The position numbers and the translations under genes are program-made. The notes beneath the pieces were generated by a model. It made no database searches. It saw only the letters and a list, made by a program, of their open reading frames with translations, and had not been told where the DNA came from. From Myxococcus stipitatus (lineage in GTDB: Bacteria; Myxococcota; Myxococcia; Myxococcales; Myxococcaceae): DNA of 64,000 nt. Positions 9,401-19,300 of the stretch are shown in pieces. Every line of letters starts with the position of its first letter. Positions within the stretch are counted from its first letter, which is position 1. The stretch covers positions 6,880,001 through 6,944,000 of the forward strand of contig NZ_CP147913.1 in assembly GCF_037414475.1 (NCBI RefSeq), in the 5' to 3' direction.

Positions 9401-12400
9401 CGGGCTCGCGCGCGGCTACCTGGGGCGCCCGGACCTGACCGCGGAGCGCTTCGTGCCGAACCCGTTCGCGCCCGGCGAGCGCATGTATCGCACCGGCGAC
9501 CTCGCGCGCTGGCTCCCCGACGGACAGGTGGACTTCCTGGGCCGCGTGGACCAGCAGGTGAAGATTCGCGGCTTCCGCGTCGAGACGGGAGAGGTGGAGG
9601 TCGTCATCGGCCGGCTGCCCGGCGTGGCGGACTGCGTGGTGGAGGCGCTGGACGACGGCCGCGAGGGCAAGCGACTGGCCGCGTTCGTGGTGCCGCGCGC
9701 GGGTGCCCGGCTGGAGCTGGCGCAGGTGCGCGAGGCCCTCAAGGCGAAGCTCCCCGCGTACATGGTCCCGTCCCTGCTGGTTCCCTTGGACGCGCTGCCG
9801 GTGACGGTGAGCGGCAAGACGGACCGCAAGGCGCTCGCGGCGCTCGCCGCGGCACGGGCCGCCGAGCCGGAGTCCGCCGAGCGTCCGCTCTCCGAGCGTG
9901 AGCAGCAGGTGGCGCGCATCTGGTCCCAGGTCCTGGGGGTGACGGTGTCTCGGCCTTCGGAGGACTTCTTCGACCTGGGCGGGCACTCGCTGCTCGCCAC
10001 GCAGGTGGCCTCGCGGCTGCGGGCCGAGCTGGGCCTGGAGGCACCGCTGCGCCTGCTGTTCGAGCACCCGGTGCTCGAGTCCTTCGCCCAGGCGCTGGAT
10101 GGCGTGGTGCCTTCGGCCCGGGCGGTGGAGCACATCCCGGCCGTGCCGCGCACCGGACCGCTCGTGGCGTCCTCCGCGCAGCAGCGCCTGTGGTTCCTGG
10201 ACCAGCTGGAGCCGGGCAGCCCGCTCTACACCATCGCGGGCGCGGTGCGGCTGGAGGGCCGCCTGGACGTGGAGGCGCTGGAGGCCGCGTTCCGGCGGCT
10301 CGTGGCTCGCCATGAGGCGCTGCGTACCACCTTCGCCGTCAGCGAGGGGCGGTGCGTCCAGGTCTTCCACCCGGAGATGGACTTCGCGCTCGAGCGCGAG
10401 GACGTGCCCGGTGGCGTGCTGGCGCAGGCCACGCTGAGGGATGCGGCCCGGCAGCCCTTCGACCTCGCCACGGGGCCGCTCCTGCGCGCCAGGCTCTACC
10501 GCCTGTCGTCGGAGCGGCACGTGGTGCTGGTCGCGATGCATCACATCATCGCGGACGGCTGGTCCATCAACCTGCTCCTCCAGGAACTCGCTCGCACCTA
10601 CGAGGCGGGGGTGACGGGGACGGGCGCCGCGTTGCCTCCGCTCCCCATCCAGTACGCCGACTACGCCGTGTGGCAGCGGCAGGGCGGGGGCGCGGAGACG
10701 CTGGAGTCGGACCTGGCCTTCTGGAAGGCCCACCTGGGGGAGCGCCCTCCGCCGCTGCGCCTGCCGACGGACCGGCCTCGCCCGGCGGTCCAGACGACTC
10801 GGGGCGCGCTGCTCGTGGGGACGCTGCCCGTGGAGCTGGCGCGTGGATTGGAGGCGCTGGGGCGCGAAGAGGGCCGCACCCTGTTCATGACGCTGCTGGC
10901 GGCCTTCCAGGCCCTGCTGCACCGCTACACGGGGCAGCGCACCATCATCGTCGGGACGCCCATCGCGAACCGCACGCGCCAGGAGACGGAGGGCGTGCTG
11001 GGGTGCTTCGTCAACACGCTGGCGCTGCGCGCGGACGTGGACCCGGAGGAGCCCTTCCCGGCGTTCGCGGAGCGGGTGGGGAGTGCCGTCCTCGCGGGGT
11101 ACGCGCATCAATCGCTGCCCTTCGACGTGCTGGTGGAGCGGCTGGAGGTGGAGCGGGACCTGAGCCAGTCCCCGCTGGTGCAGGTGCTCTTCGTGCTCCA
11201 GAACGCGCCCGGTGGCGTGGTGGAGCTGCCCGGGCTGCGGATGGAGATCGAAGAGGTCTCCACCGAGACGGCGAAGTTCGACCTCTCCCTGGCGATGGCC
11301 GAGGTGCCGGCCGGTCTCGAATACACCTTCGAGTACAACACCGACCTCTTCACGCCCGTCACCGTGGAGCGCTTCGCGAAGAGCTTCCAGGTGCTGCTGG
11401 AGGGGCTGGTGGCCCGGCCGACCGCGCGCCTGCGCGAGCTGCCCGTGCTGCCCCCGGAGGAGGCGCGCTTCCTCTCGTCGTTGAATGACACGGCGGCGCC
11501 AGTGGCGCCTCGGCTCGCGCGCGAGCTGCTGGAGCGGCAGGCTCGGACGCGGCCGGACGTGCCCGCGCTGGAGCACCGAGGTGAGGTGCTGACGTTCCGC
11601 GAGTGGGACCAGCGGGCGAACCAGCTCGCGTGGGCGCTGCGCGAGCGCGGCGTGGGGCCGGAGAGCGTGGTGGGGCTCTGCCTGGAGCCGTCGCTGGACG
11701 TGGTGGTGGCGATTCTCGGCATCCTGAAGTCGGGGGCGGCGTACCTGCCGCTGGACCCGGACTACCCGGCGGAGCGGCTGGCGTTCATGCTGCGCGACTC
11801 CGGGGCACGGGTGCTCGTCACGCGCGAGCAACTGCTGGGCGCGACGTCCCCTCCGGAGGGCGTGGCGTGTTTCCTCTGGGAGCGCGAGGCCCCGGCGATG
11901 GCGCGCCAGTCCGTGGAGGCTCCGCCGATGGAGGGCGAGGCCGACTCGCTCGCGTACCTCATCTACACCTCGGGCTCCACGGGTGTGCCCAAGGCGGTGA
12001 TGATCTCCCAGCGCGCGCTGGTGAACTACAGCGACGCGGCGGCTTGCGTCTATGGGCTGAAGGCGGAGCACCGCGCGTTGCTCCTGTCGTCCATCAGCTT
12101 CGACATGAGCGTGGAGCAGCTCTTCCCGTGCCTCTTCGTCGGCGGGACGCTGGTCATCCGCGAACCGGACACGCTGGACACGGTTCATGGCTTCGCGGCG
12201 CGGCTCGACGCCTGGCGCATCGGGTACCTGAGCACGCCCGCGGCGCTGTGGGCGGAGCTGACCGCGGAGCTGGCTCGGGGGACGTTGACGCTGCCGCCGT
12301 CGGTGCGCGTGGTGGTGTCGGGCGGCGAGAAGATCCTCCCGTCGCGCGTGCTGGCGTGGCGCCGCGCCGTCGACCCGGCGGTCCAGATGTTCAACTCCTA

Positions 12401-13358
12401 CGGGCCCACCGAGAGCACGGTCATCGCCACGTCGTGCAACCTGAACCCGCTGCCCACGGAGCTGTTGGAGACGCACGAGGTGCCGCTGGGCCTGCCCATC
12501 CCGAACATGCGGGTGCACGTGCTGGACCCGTACCTCCAGCCAGTGGCGCGAGGCGTGGCGGGGGAGGTCTTCATCGGCGGAGTGGGCGTGGGCCGGGGCT
12601 ATCACCGGCGGCCGGACCTCACGGCGACGCGCTTCATCCCGGACCCGTTCTCCCCCGAGCCGGGCGGCCGGCTGTACCGCACGGGCGACGTGGCCCGCCG
12701 ACTCGAGAACGGCATGGTGGAGTACCTGGGGCGGAGCGACCACCAGGTGAAGCTGCGCGGGTTCCGCGTCGAGCTGGGAGAGATTGAGACCGCGCTCAGC
12801 GCGCACCCGGACGTGAAGGACGTCGTGGTGACGGTGCGCGACGAGCCCCCCACGGGCAAGCGCCTGGTGGCCTATGTCACGCCGCGCGCGGACGTGCGGC
12901 CCACGGGGACGGTGCTGCGGGCGTTCCTCAAGAGCCGGCTGCCGGACTACATGGTCCCCGCGGCCTACGTGTGCCTGGACGCGCTGCCCATCGCGCCGGG
13001 CGGCAAGGTGGAGCGCAGCAGGCTGCCGGCGCCGGAGCGCGCGGCGGACGAGGTGTTCGTCGCGCCCCGCGGCGAGCTGGAGGAGTCGCTCGCGCGCGTC
13101 TTCTCGGACGTGCTCGGAGTGGAGCGGGTGGGCGCCACGGATGACTTCTTCGTGCTCGGGGGGCACTCGCTCCTGGCGACGCAGCTGGTGGCTCGGCTGC
13201 GCGACGCGCTGGGGGTCGACGTCCCGCTGCGCGCGGTGTTCGAGCACCCGACGGTGGAGGCGCTGGCGGGCAAGGTGGCGAGCCTGCGCGAGGCGGGTGC
13301 CGCGGGTGAGGAGCGCATCGGGCGGGCATCGCGCCAGGGGCGGAGGGTCAAGCGGTGA
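3495..13358 (+). CDS. Rieske-NRPS fusion, three modules (C-A-T)x3
   Basis: A 3287-residue synthetase. Residues 1-95 form a Rieske [2Fe-2S] domain (C36-x-H38 and C57-x2-H60). Then come C1 (HHLVGDG at 257), A1, T1 (Ser1124); C2 (HHLISDA at 1305), A2, T2 (Ser2165); C3 (HHIIADG at 2349), A3, T3 (Ser3225). C1 opens with LSHAQQRIWMTEQLHPGT, the pattern of lipopeptide starter condensation domains, so acyl loading is likely. My reading of the ten specificity residues gives A1 DILQLGLVWK (glycine), A2 DVHDCGYLNK and A3 DMELVGSVIK (neither recognised; A3 shares DME/G with ornithine-type codes). No epimerase or methyltransferase is present. No stop separates Rieske and C1; an internal ATG at 3801 exists but has no good ribosome site. 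It overlaps the next gene by GTGA. Confidence 0.92.
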   Translation: MMLELEARHWSQLRVEDERYLCLQRGTRWSVVLDRCKHKGGPLSKGTWDEATQSIRCPWHELVNGPRDLARREVPSVRVGPVVRFLVPDPAQTQPVPHGGHAMTEVISPAAPVSMEPPVRQEGEGFHPLSHAQQRIWMTEQLHPGTAFANLGGLLEVRGPVRLDLLAEALQRFARSTEALQLELSVEAGEARQRRGHGHVPRVETMDFSSEADPRAAAERWCAERIRTPFVLTGGPLYRLVVVKLGDGRGGYFACVHHLVGDGFSLGLLVRSVGRHYAALVSGGAAAVGPEPSYLAYVARERNYLESAECEEHRRQWHALLAGRDGDGLLRAAGTPFDDTRAVRHTLTLDEAETRAVARVAQAAESTVPRLFTALTGLFVSRLTGQRDTCLGTFVHGRTAREDLLTFGMTVGTVPLRFDVDGSAPFASLLRTVGAAQQRSLRGQRYPFDLLTRELRAGGLEGAPLFDVLVSFQNGRFDAELGGHPVDVAWLFNGHSPHSLTVHVSDRLGQGRLTVDLDFRESAFPAEMPAVLAESFRRLMGEVLREGDVRPVSRLSLVSPEQATRLEGWNPEPAPFPRERTVAALLAEQAARSSERVAVWDGEAGVTYAELEAQATQVSAALRARGVGRGAVVGLLTARTVDLLVGLKGILLAGAAYLPLDGQQPRERLALLLEDAGVRHVVVDASGALSVDGLTVEAVAVRGALPEGAGARHAAVFARDASELARAAPEDVAYVLYTSGSTGRPKGVQVPHRAVANFLAAMVDALSLSGEGLRWLCTTTATFDIFALETLLPLWLGHEVVLADEASQRAPELLGRRIQQTGCQVVQLTPSRLQLLLEDPVGRAALSGVRLLLVGGEPLPAHLLARARALTSARIFNLYGPTETTVWSTVSELTHKAAVDVGRPVLNTQVLVLDAAGELLPPGVVGELCIAGEGLARGYLGRPELTAERFVASALARGGRLYRTGDRARWLPSGELEHHGRTDLQVKLRGHRIEPGEIEACLVTSGLASAAAVVVRNDASGGPVLAAFYVPREPQRPPREVLARLLPDALVPTHFVPLAALPTLPSGKVNRNALVLEPGQGREDAPRVTPATATEALLLPLFQQVLGTESLGVTDSFFAQGGHSLLAVRLAQRISELTGRRVSVVDVFHSPTVRTLAERVDAAAPAWASLPRVTEAGGHHAVSAAQAWLYVLQAQGGAGDMRYHMTGALELSGALDADRLEASLRSLVQRHEAFRTSFVLVDGEVRQRVAASVPFALERLRAAGEDLPELARRFVRPFDLAEAPLFRAALVEREGGAVRLLVDMHHLISDAASVEVVLREVVALYSGDSLPPPGPGPRDAAAWQRERLESPELRAQAEYWRRALSPMPPPLDLPADGPRTQAASLDAEAWTVELPSALTAGLRELCRCQGTTLFNGLLAAFTVLLSRHGATRDVAVGAPVLGRGHPELRDAVGLFMDTVVLRNTVREEESALAFLARVSRTTEGALAHQELPFAHVVAQAQEGAGAARGALFDVLFSLQDEGPRTLGDASGLRLERLESPLPTSKVELTLTALVRDAGPIRLEWSFRRALFTRERIARLAERYVSLLESFVQRPQSALRDLSLFPRDEEAQLRAGFNTAHHDYPLHRTVGELFTEQATLHAEALAVWHEGHGLTYRELDARSNQLARRLRALGVGRESVVAVLARPCVELVVGILAVVKAGGAWLPLDPSHPAERVALLLEDAGARWLLEDVEHPAVRFAGTRLLLDGAADEDAAPLALESEPDDLLYVIYTSGTTGTPKGVMMEHRPLCNQVHWLRRMFAPADRLRHMLLVSPAVDVSVHQLFLPLMRGDALFLPTYDTLVSPEALHAYVVEHHIDVVDSVPALLKGLLEQGNTREKLKVPYLCFGGDVLSASVVELVERHADVSTLVNYYGPTEACLNTTALFTRDWRRYTQVPIGPPVDNYRVYLLDAHLNLVPPGTPGELCVGGVGLARGYLGRPDLTAERFVPNPFAPGERMYRTGDLARWLPDGQVDFLGRVDQQVKIRGFRVETGEVEVVIGRLPGVADCVVEALDDGREGKRLAAFVVPRAGARLELAQVREALKAKLPAYMVPSLLVPLDALPVTVSGKTDRKALAALAAARAAEPESAERPLSEREQQVARIWSQVLGVTVSRPSEDFFDLGGHSLLATQVASRLRAELGLEAPLRLLFEHPVLESFAQALDGVVPSARAVEHIPAVPRTGPLVASSAQQRLWFLDQLEPGSPLYTIAGAVRLEGRLDVEALEAAFRRLVARHEALRTTFAVSEGRCVQVFHPEMDFALEREDVPGGVLAQATLRDAARQPFDLATGPLLRARLYRLSSERHVVLVAMHHIIADGWSINLLLQELARTYEAGVTGTGAALPPLPIQYADYAVWQRQGGGAETLESDLAFWKAHLGERPPPLRLPTDRPRPAVQTTRGALLVGTLPVELARGLEALGREEGRTLFMTLLAAFQALLHRYTGQRTIIVGTPIANRTRQETEGVLGCFVNTLALRADVDPEEPFPAFAERVGSAVLAGYAHQSLPFDVLVERLEVERDLSQSPLVQVLFVLQNAPGGVVELPGLRMEIEEVSTETAKFDLSLAMAEVPAGLEYTFEYNTDLFTPVTVERFAKSFQVLLEGLVARPTARLRELPVLPPEEARFLSSLNDTAAPVAPRLARELLERQARTRPDVPALEHRGEVLTFREWDQRANQLAWALRERGVGPESVVGLCLEPSLDVVVAILGILKSGAAYLPLDPDYPAERLAFMLRDSGARVLVTREQLLGATSPPEGVACFLWEREAPAMARQSVEAPPMEGEADSLAYLIYTSGSTGVPKAVMISQRALVNYSDAAACVYGLKAEHRALLLSSISFDMSVEQLFPCLFVGGTLVIREPDTLDTVHGFAARLDAWRIGYLSTPAALWAELTAELARGTLTLPPSVRVVVSGGEKILPSRVLAWRRAVDPAVQMFNSYGPTESTVIATSCNLNPLPTELLETHEVPLGLPIPNMRVHVLDPYLQPVARGVAGEVFIGGVGVGRGYHRRPDLTATRFIPDPFSPEPGGRLYRTGDVARRLENGMVEYLGRSDHQVKLRGFRVELGEIETALSAHPDVKDVVVTVRDEPPTGKRLVAYVTPRADVRPTGTVLRAFLKSRLPDYMVPAAYVCLDALPIAPGGKVERSRLPAPERAADEVFVAPRGELEESLARVFSDVLGVERVGATDDFFVLGGHSLLATQLVARLRDALGVDVPLRAVFEHPTVEALAGKVASLREAGAAGEERIGRASRQGRRVKR

Positions 13359-16300
13359 GCAACGTGGAGCCCCTCCTGGAAGAAGCGCTGGAAGCGGACG
13401 AGGTGTTCGTCTTCCCGGCGTCGTCCGCGCAGCGGCGGCTGTGGTTCCTGGACCGGCTGGAGCCGGGCCTCGCGGCCTACAACATGCCCTTCGCGCTGCG
13501 GCTGACGGGCACGCTGCGCGAGGACGCGCTCGTCGCGAGCCTGGATGTGCTCGTGGAGCGCCACGAGGCGCTGCGCACCTCCTTCGCGGAGGAGGGCGAG
13601 CAGGTGGTGCAGGTCATCCACCCGCCCCGGTCCGTGGCGCCACGGCGCGTGTCGCTGGTGGCGTTGCCCGCGGAGGAGCGCGAGGCGGCGCTGCGGGCTC
13701 TGTGCACGGCGGAGGCGGATGCGCCGTTCGTGCTCTCGGAGCCGGGGCTCTTGCGCGCGGTGCTGGTGGAGATGGACGCGTCCGAGCACGTCCTCCTGTT
13801 GGTGCTGCACCACATCATCGCGGATGGCTGGTCCGTGGGGGTGATGACCCGGGAGCTGGCCGCGCTGTACGGCGCGCGGTGCGAGGGCCGGCCGGACTCG
13901 CTGCCGGAGCCGGAGCTCCAGTACGTGGACTACAGCGAGTGGCAGGAGGAGTGGCTCCGCTCCGAGGCGCCGCGTCGGCACCTGGACGCCTGGCGCGCGC
14001 GGCTGGGCGAGGGCGTGCGTCCGCTGGAGCTGCCCACGGACCATCCGCGTCCGGCCCGTGACAACCACCGGGGTGCCACGCGGGCGTTCGCGCTGCCCCG
14101 CGCCCTGTCGGACGAGGTCCGGCGCTTCGGGAGGGAGGAGGGCGTCACGCCCTTCATGACGCTGCTCGCGGCGTTCGGGGCACTGCTGCACCGCTACACG
14201 GGGGAGACGGACATCGTCGTGGGCACGGCCATCGCTGGCCGCACGCGGCGCGAGCTGGAGGGCGCGGTCGGCTTCTTCGCCAACACCCTGGCCCTGCGGC
14301 TGTCGGTCGACGGCGCTCCGACCTTCCGCGAGCTGGCGCGTCGGGTGAAGGCCGTGACGCTGGAGGCCTACGCGCACCAGGAGCTGCCCTTCGAGCAGCT
14401 CGTCGAGTCGCTGAGCCTGCCTCGCGACCTGGGCCGCAATCCCCTGTTCCAGGTGATGTTGGTGCTGGAGAACCAGCCTCCGGGTGAGCTGGTCCTGCCG
14501 GGGTTGGTGCTCCGGCCGCTGGAGATCGACAGCCACTTCGCGAAGTTCGACCTGACGCTCTCCCTCCAGGAGACGCCCGATGGACTGCGCGGGCACCTGG
14601 AGTACAGCCGCGAGCTGTTCGAGCCAGCCACGGTGGAGCGGTGGCTTGGGCACTTCGAGCGACTGCTCGCGTCCGCGTTGGCCGCGCCCGAGCGACGGGT
14701 GGACGCGCTGGCCCTGTTGCCCGCGTCGGAGGAGGTGCTGCTCCTCGACACCTGGAATCCCCAGGGCGACCTGCCGCGCGACGGGGCGCTGCTGCACACG
14801 CGCTTCGAGGCGCAAGCGCGGCGTGTCCCGGACGCGGTGGCGCTGGCGGATGCCACCCGCGCGTGGACGTATGCGGAGGTGGAGCGCCGGGCGAACCGGC
14901 TCGCGCGGTGTCTGGTGGCGCGAGGCGTGGGGCCGGAGGTGCGCGTGGGCGTGTGCCTGCGGCGCACGGTGGACCTGCCGGTGGTGCTGCTCGCGGTGCT
15001 GAAGGCCGGGGGAACCTACGCGCCGCTGGACCCGAACTATCCGGCGCAACGGCTGGCGTACCTGCTGGAGGACTCGGCGGCGATGCTGGTCATCAGCGAG
15101 GGCGCGGTGCTGTCGGCGCTGCCGGAGGCGCGGCCTCCCACGCTCGTGCTGGAGGAGCTGGAGGCGGAGCTGGCCGAGGCGTCCGATGCGCCGCTGGAGG
15201 CTCGCTGCCTGCCGGGCAACCTCGCGTACCTCATCTACACGTCGGGCTCCACAGGCCGGCCGAAGGGCGTGGCCATCGAGCACCGGAGCGCGGCGCTGCT
15301 CCTGACGTGGGCGCTGGAGGTCTTCCCTCCAGAGATGTTGGATGGCGTGCTCGCGTGCACGTCCGTGTGCTTCGACCTCTCCGTGTTCGAGATGTTCGTC
15401 CCCTGGGCACACGGGGGGCGGGTGCTGGTGGTGGGCAGCGTCCTGGACCTGCCCGCGTTTCCTCGGCGCGATGAGGTGACGCTGGTCAACACGGTGCCGT
15501 CGGCCATGGTGGAGCTGCTGCGCGTGGGCGGACTGCCGCGCACGGTGCGGGGTGTGAATCTTGCGGGCGAGGCGTTGCCTCGGCGCACCGTGGACGGGCT
15601 CTACGCCTTGGGGCACGTGGAGCGGGTCTACAACCTCTACGGGCCATCGGAGGACACGACCTATTCGACGTGGGAGCTGGTTCCCCGAGGCGAGGCGCGA
15701 GGCCCGACCATCGGCCGGCCGCTGGAGAACACGCGCGGGTATGTCCTGGATGCATCGTTGCGGTTGATGCCGCTGGGCGTGCCGGGGGAGCTGTACCTCG
15801 CGGGGGACGGGTTGGCGCGAGGCTATCTCCACCGGCCGGACCTGACGGCGGAGCGCTTCGTTCCGGACCCGTTTGCTCGCGAGCCTGGCGGGCGGATGTA
15901 TCGGACCGGGGACCGCGTGCGCCAGCTGCCCGATGGGCGATTGGAGTACCTGGGGCGGCTGGACCACCAGGTGAAGGTGCGTGGCTTCCGCATCGAGCTG
16001 GGCGAGGTCGAGGCGCGGCTGCGGGCCCTGGGTGACGTCGCGGATGCGCTCGTGATGGCCGGTGAGGATGCGGCCGGAGGCGCGCGGCTCCTGGGCTTCG
16101 TCGTGCCTCGCGAGGGGAAGGTGCTGGCTCCGTCGGCGCTGAGGGCCGCGCTCCTGGAACACCTGCCCGAGTACATGGTGCCGTCGCGCTGGTCGGTGCT
16201 GCCAAAGTTGCCGCTCACGCCCAACGGGAAGGTGGACCGCGCTGCCTTGCGCACGGTCGGGCTCGCCTCGGAGGGTGACGGGGCGGAGGTGCAGCCTCCG

Positions 16301-19300
16301 AGGACACAGACGGAGGAGCGGCTGTGCGCGCTGTGGGAGGAGCTGCTGGACGCGCCGGTGCGGGATGTGCGGCGGAGCTTCTTTGAGTTGGGTGGGCACT
16401 CGCTCCTGGCGATGCGGCTGCGCTCGCGGGTGGAGGCGCAGTTCGATGTGTCTCTGCCCTTGCGTGCGCTCTTCGAGGCCCCGACGGTGGAGGAGCTGGC
16501 GGCGCGGCTGGAGGCGATGCGGGGTGCGCTCCGCCTGCCTCCGGTGGAGCCCCAGCCTCGCGATACACCGCTACCGCTGTCGTCCGCGCAGCAGCGGCTG
16601 TACTTCCTGGAGCGGTTGGAGCCGGGCAGTGCCTTCTACACGATTGCCACGGCGCTCCGGATCACGGGGCCGCTGGACGCCAATGCGTTGGAGCGGACGC
16701 TGCGTGAGCTGACAGCGCGCCATGAGGGGCTCCGTGCCCGCTTCGCGCTGCGAGACGGCGAGCCCGTCCAGACCTTCACCCCGGTGGACTTCACGCTGGA
16801 GCGAGTGGATGTGCCCGGTGAGTTCGAGTCGGCGCGGAGCAGGAATGCAGATGCTCGAAGCGCCTGGGTGACGGAGCGCGCCACGCGCTTCGTGCGCCGG
16901 CCCTTCGACCTGGAGCGTGAGGCGCCGTTCCGCGCCCAGCTCTACACGTTGAATGGGCGGGAGCATTGGCTGGTGCTCGCCATGCACCATCTCGTCGCCG
17001 ATGGAGGCTCCATCGCGGTGCTCCTGCGCGACGCCGCGGCGCTCTATGCCTCGGAGCGCATGGGCCTGCCAACGCGGCTGCCTTCGCTGCCGTACCAGCC
17101 CGCGGACCATGCGGCGTGGGAGCGGCGAGTGTGGGCGGAGGACGCGCTCCTGCCGCAGCTCGCGTACTGGGGCACGAAGCTGGCCGGGCCGCTGCCCATC
17201 CTGGAGTTGCCCGCGGACCACCCGCGTCCCGCGCGCCGCTCGGACCGGGGCCGTACACTTCACTTCGAGCTGCCTCCGGCGCTCGCTGCGGAGGTGCCCG
17301 TGCGCGCTCGCGGATGGGGCGCCACGCCGTTCATGGTCCTGCTCGCGGCCTTCCAGGCCGTGCTGGCCCGGCACGCGCGACAGGAAGACATCCTCGTGGG
17401 CACGCCCATCGCGGGACGGAGCACGCCCGGGTCCGAGGCGCTGGTGGGGTGCTTCGTCAACACGCTGGTGCTCCGCACGGAAGTGCCTCCGGCGCTGAGC
17501 TTCGAGGCGTTGGTTCAGCGCGTGAAGACCACGTGCCTGGAAGCGTTCAGCCACGCCGACGTCCCCTTCGAGCGCCTGGTGCAGCACCTCCAGCCCCCGC
17601 GCAGCACCGCGCACACGCCGCTATTCCAGGTGATGTTTGTGCTCAACGAGCAGCCCTCGGGACAGAGCGCCTTCGCGGACGTGGGCGTCGAGGAGGTGGC
17701 GCTGGAGGGAGGCACCTCCACCTTCGACCTCACCTTCACCGTGCTCCAGCGGGAGCAGGGCCTGGGCGTGGCCATCGAATACTCCACGGACCTGTTCGAG
17801 CCGGAGACCCTGGCCCGCTTCTTCGACGCCTACGAGTCGCTGCTGAAGGACGCGCTCGGGCGTCCCGGGGCTCGGCTGGACACCCTTCGCCTGCTGTCCC
17901 CGGATGCGCACGCACGGCTGGTGGCGCAGTGCGCGCCGCGCCCGCGAGTCATGCCCGCGGAGGCCACGGTGGTCTCCCGCATCGAAGCCCAAGCGATGCG
18001 CGCGCCCGAGCGCACGGCGGTGGCGGCGGTGGACCGGACGCTGTCCTATGGCGAGCTGCAGGGAGAGGTCCTGGCCCTCGCGGCCCGGCTGCGCGCGCGC
18101 GGCGTGGGTCGGGGGGACCGCGTGGGCGTGTGCCTGGAGCGGACGCACCGGCTGCCCGTGGCCTTGCTGGCGGTCCTTCGCGCGGGCGCGAGCTACGTCC
18201 CGCTCGACCCGAACTTCCCCCGTGAGCGCCTGGCCCTGATGGCCGAGGACGCGGGCCTCCGCCTCACGCTCACCGAGCACGCCTGTGAGTCGCGGCTGGG
18301 GCCCGAAGCGGGACAGCTGTGGCTCCTGGACGAGCCAGGTGACGACGTGGTGATGGACCTGGGGCCAGGGCCCCTGGGCATGGACGAGGCCTACGTCCTG
18401 TACACCTCCGGCTCCACGGGACGCCCCAAGGGCGTGAGCGTCCACCACGCGGCGCTGGAGAACTTCCTCGCCTCCATGGAGGAGGCGCCGGGGCTGACAG
18501 CGGATGACGTACTCGCGGCCGTCACGACGCTCTCCTTCGACATCGCGGGGCTGGAGCTGTACCTCCCGCTGCGAGTGGGCGCGCGCATCGAGCTGTGCAC
18601 GCGCGAGGAGGCCCAGGACTCGCTGCGCCTCGCGGAGCGACTGGAGCGCACGGGCGCGACGGTGATGCAGGCCACACCGACCGCGTGGCGCATGTTGCTG
18701 GAGTCCGGTTGGACCAACCCGCGCCGGATGGCCGTGCTCTGCGGCGGCGAGCCTCTCCCCACCGACCTCGCCGCGCGGCTCGTCGCGACGGGCGGAGCCT
18801 TGTGGAACCTCTACGGCCCCACGGAGACGACGGTCTGGTCCACGGTGGCGAGAGTCCCGTCCACGGGCGGTCCGCTGACGGTGGGCCGGCCCATCCTCAA
18901 CACGCCCGTGTATGTGCTCGACGCCGGGCTGGAGCTGGTGCCCCCAGGCGTGTGCGGAGAGCTCTACATCGGAGGCACGGGCGTGGCGACCGGCTACGTG
19001 GGGCGCGCCGCGCTCACGGCCGAGCGCTTCATTCCGGACCCGTTCAGCACCGTGCCGGGCGCACGGCTCTACGCCACCGGTGACGTGGGGTGCCTGCGCG
19101 CGGATGGCCTGCTGGAGGTGCGCGGGCGCGAGGACGCCCAGGTGAAGGTGCGCGGGCACCGCATCGAGCTGGGCGAGGTCGAGGCCGCGCTCCGGAGCAT
19201 TCCCGACGTGAAGGACGCGGCGGTCGCCGTGCGCGAAGCGACACCAGGAATGGCGCGGCTGGTGGGCTACGTGGTGGCCCGGACGGGCGCGCGGCCGTCA

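Noticed and set aside
9021-13247. 1408-codon open frame on the minus strand inside the NRPS
   Set aside because: It is antisense to a recognisable NRPS and is Arg/His/Gln-rich, the usual shadow of GC-rich coding DNA; the same holds for other long antisense frames at 12965-16399 and 20528-23695.
3801-13358. NRPS starting at the internal ATG (MTEVISP) with a separate Rieske gene
   Set aside because: No stop separates the two parts and there is no good ribosome site before 3801; the fused reading is simpler, although it is listed as the main point to verify.
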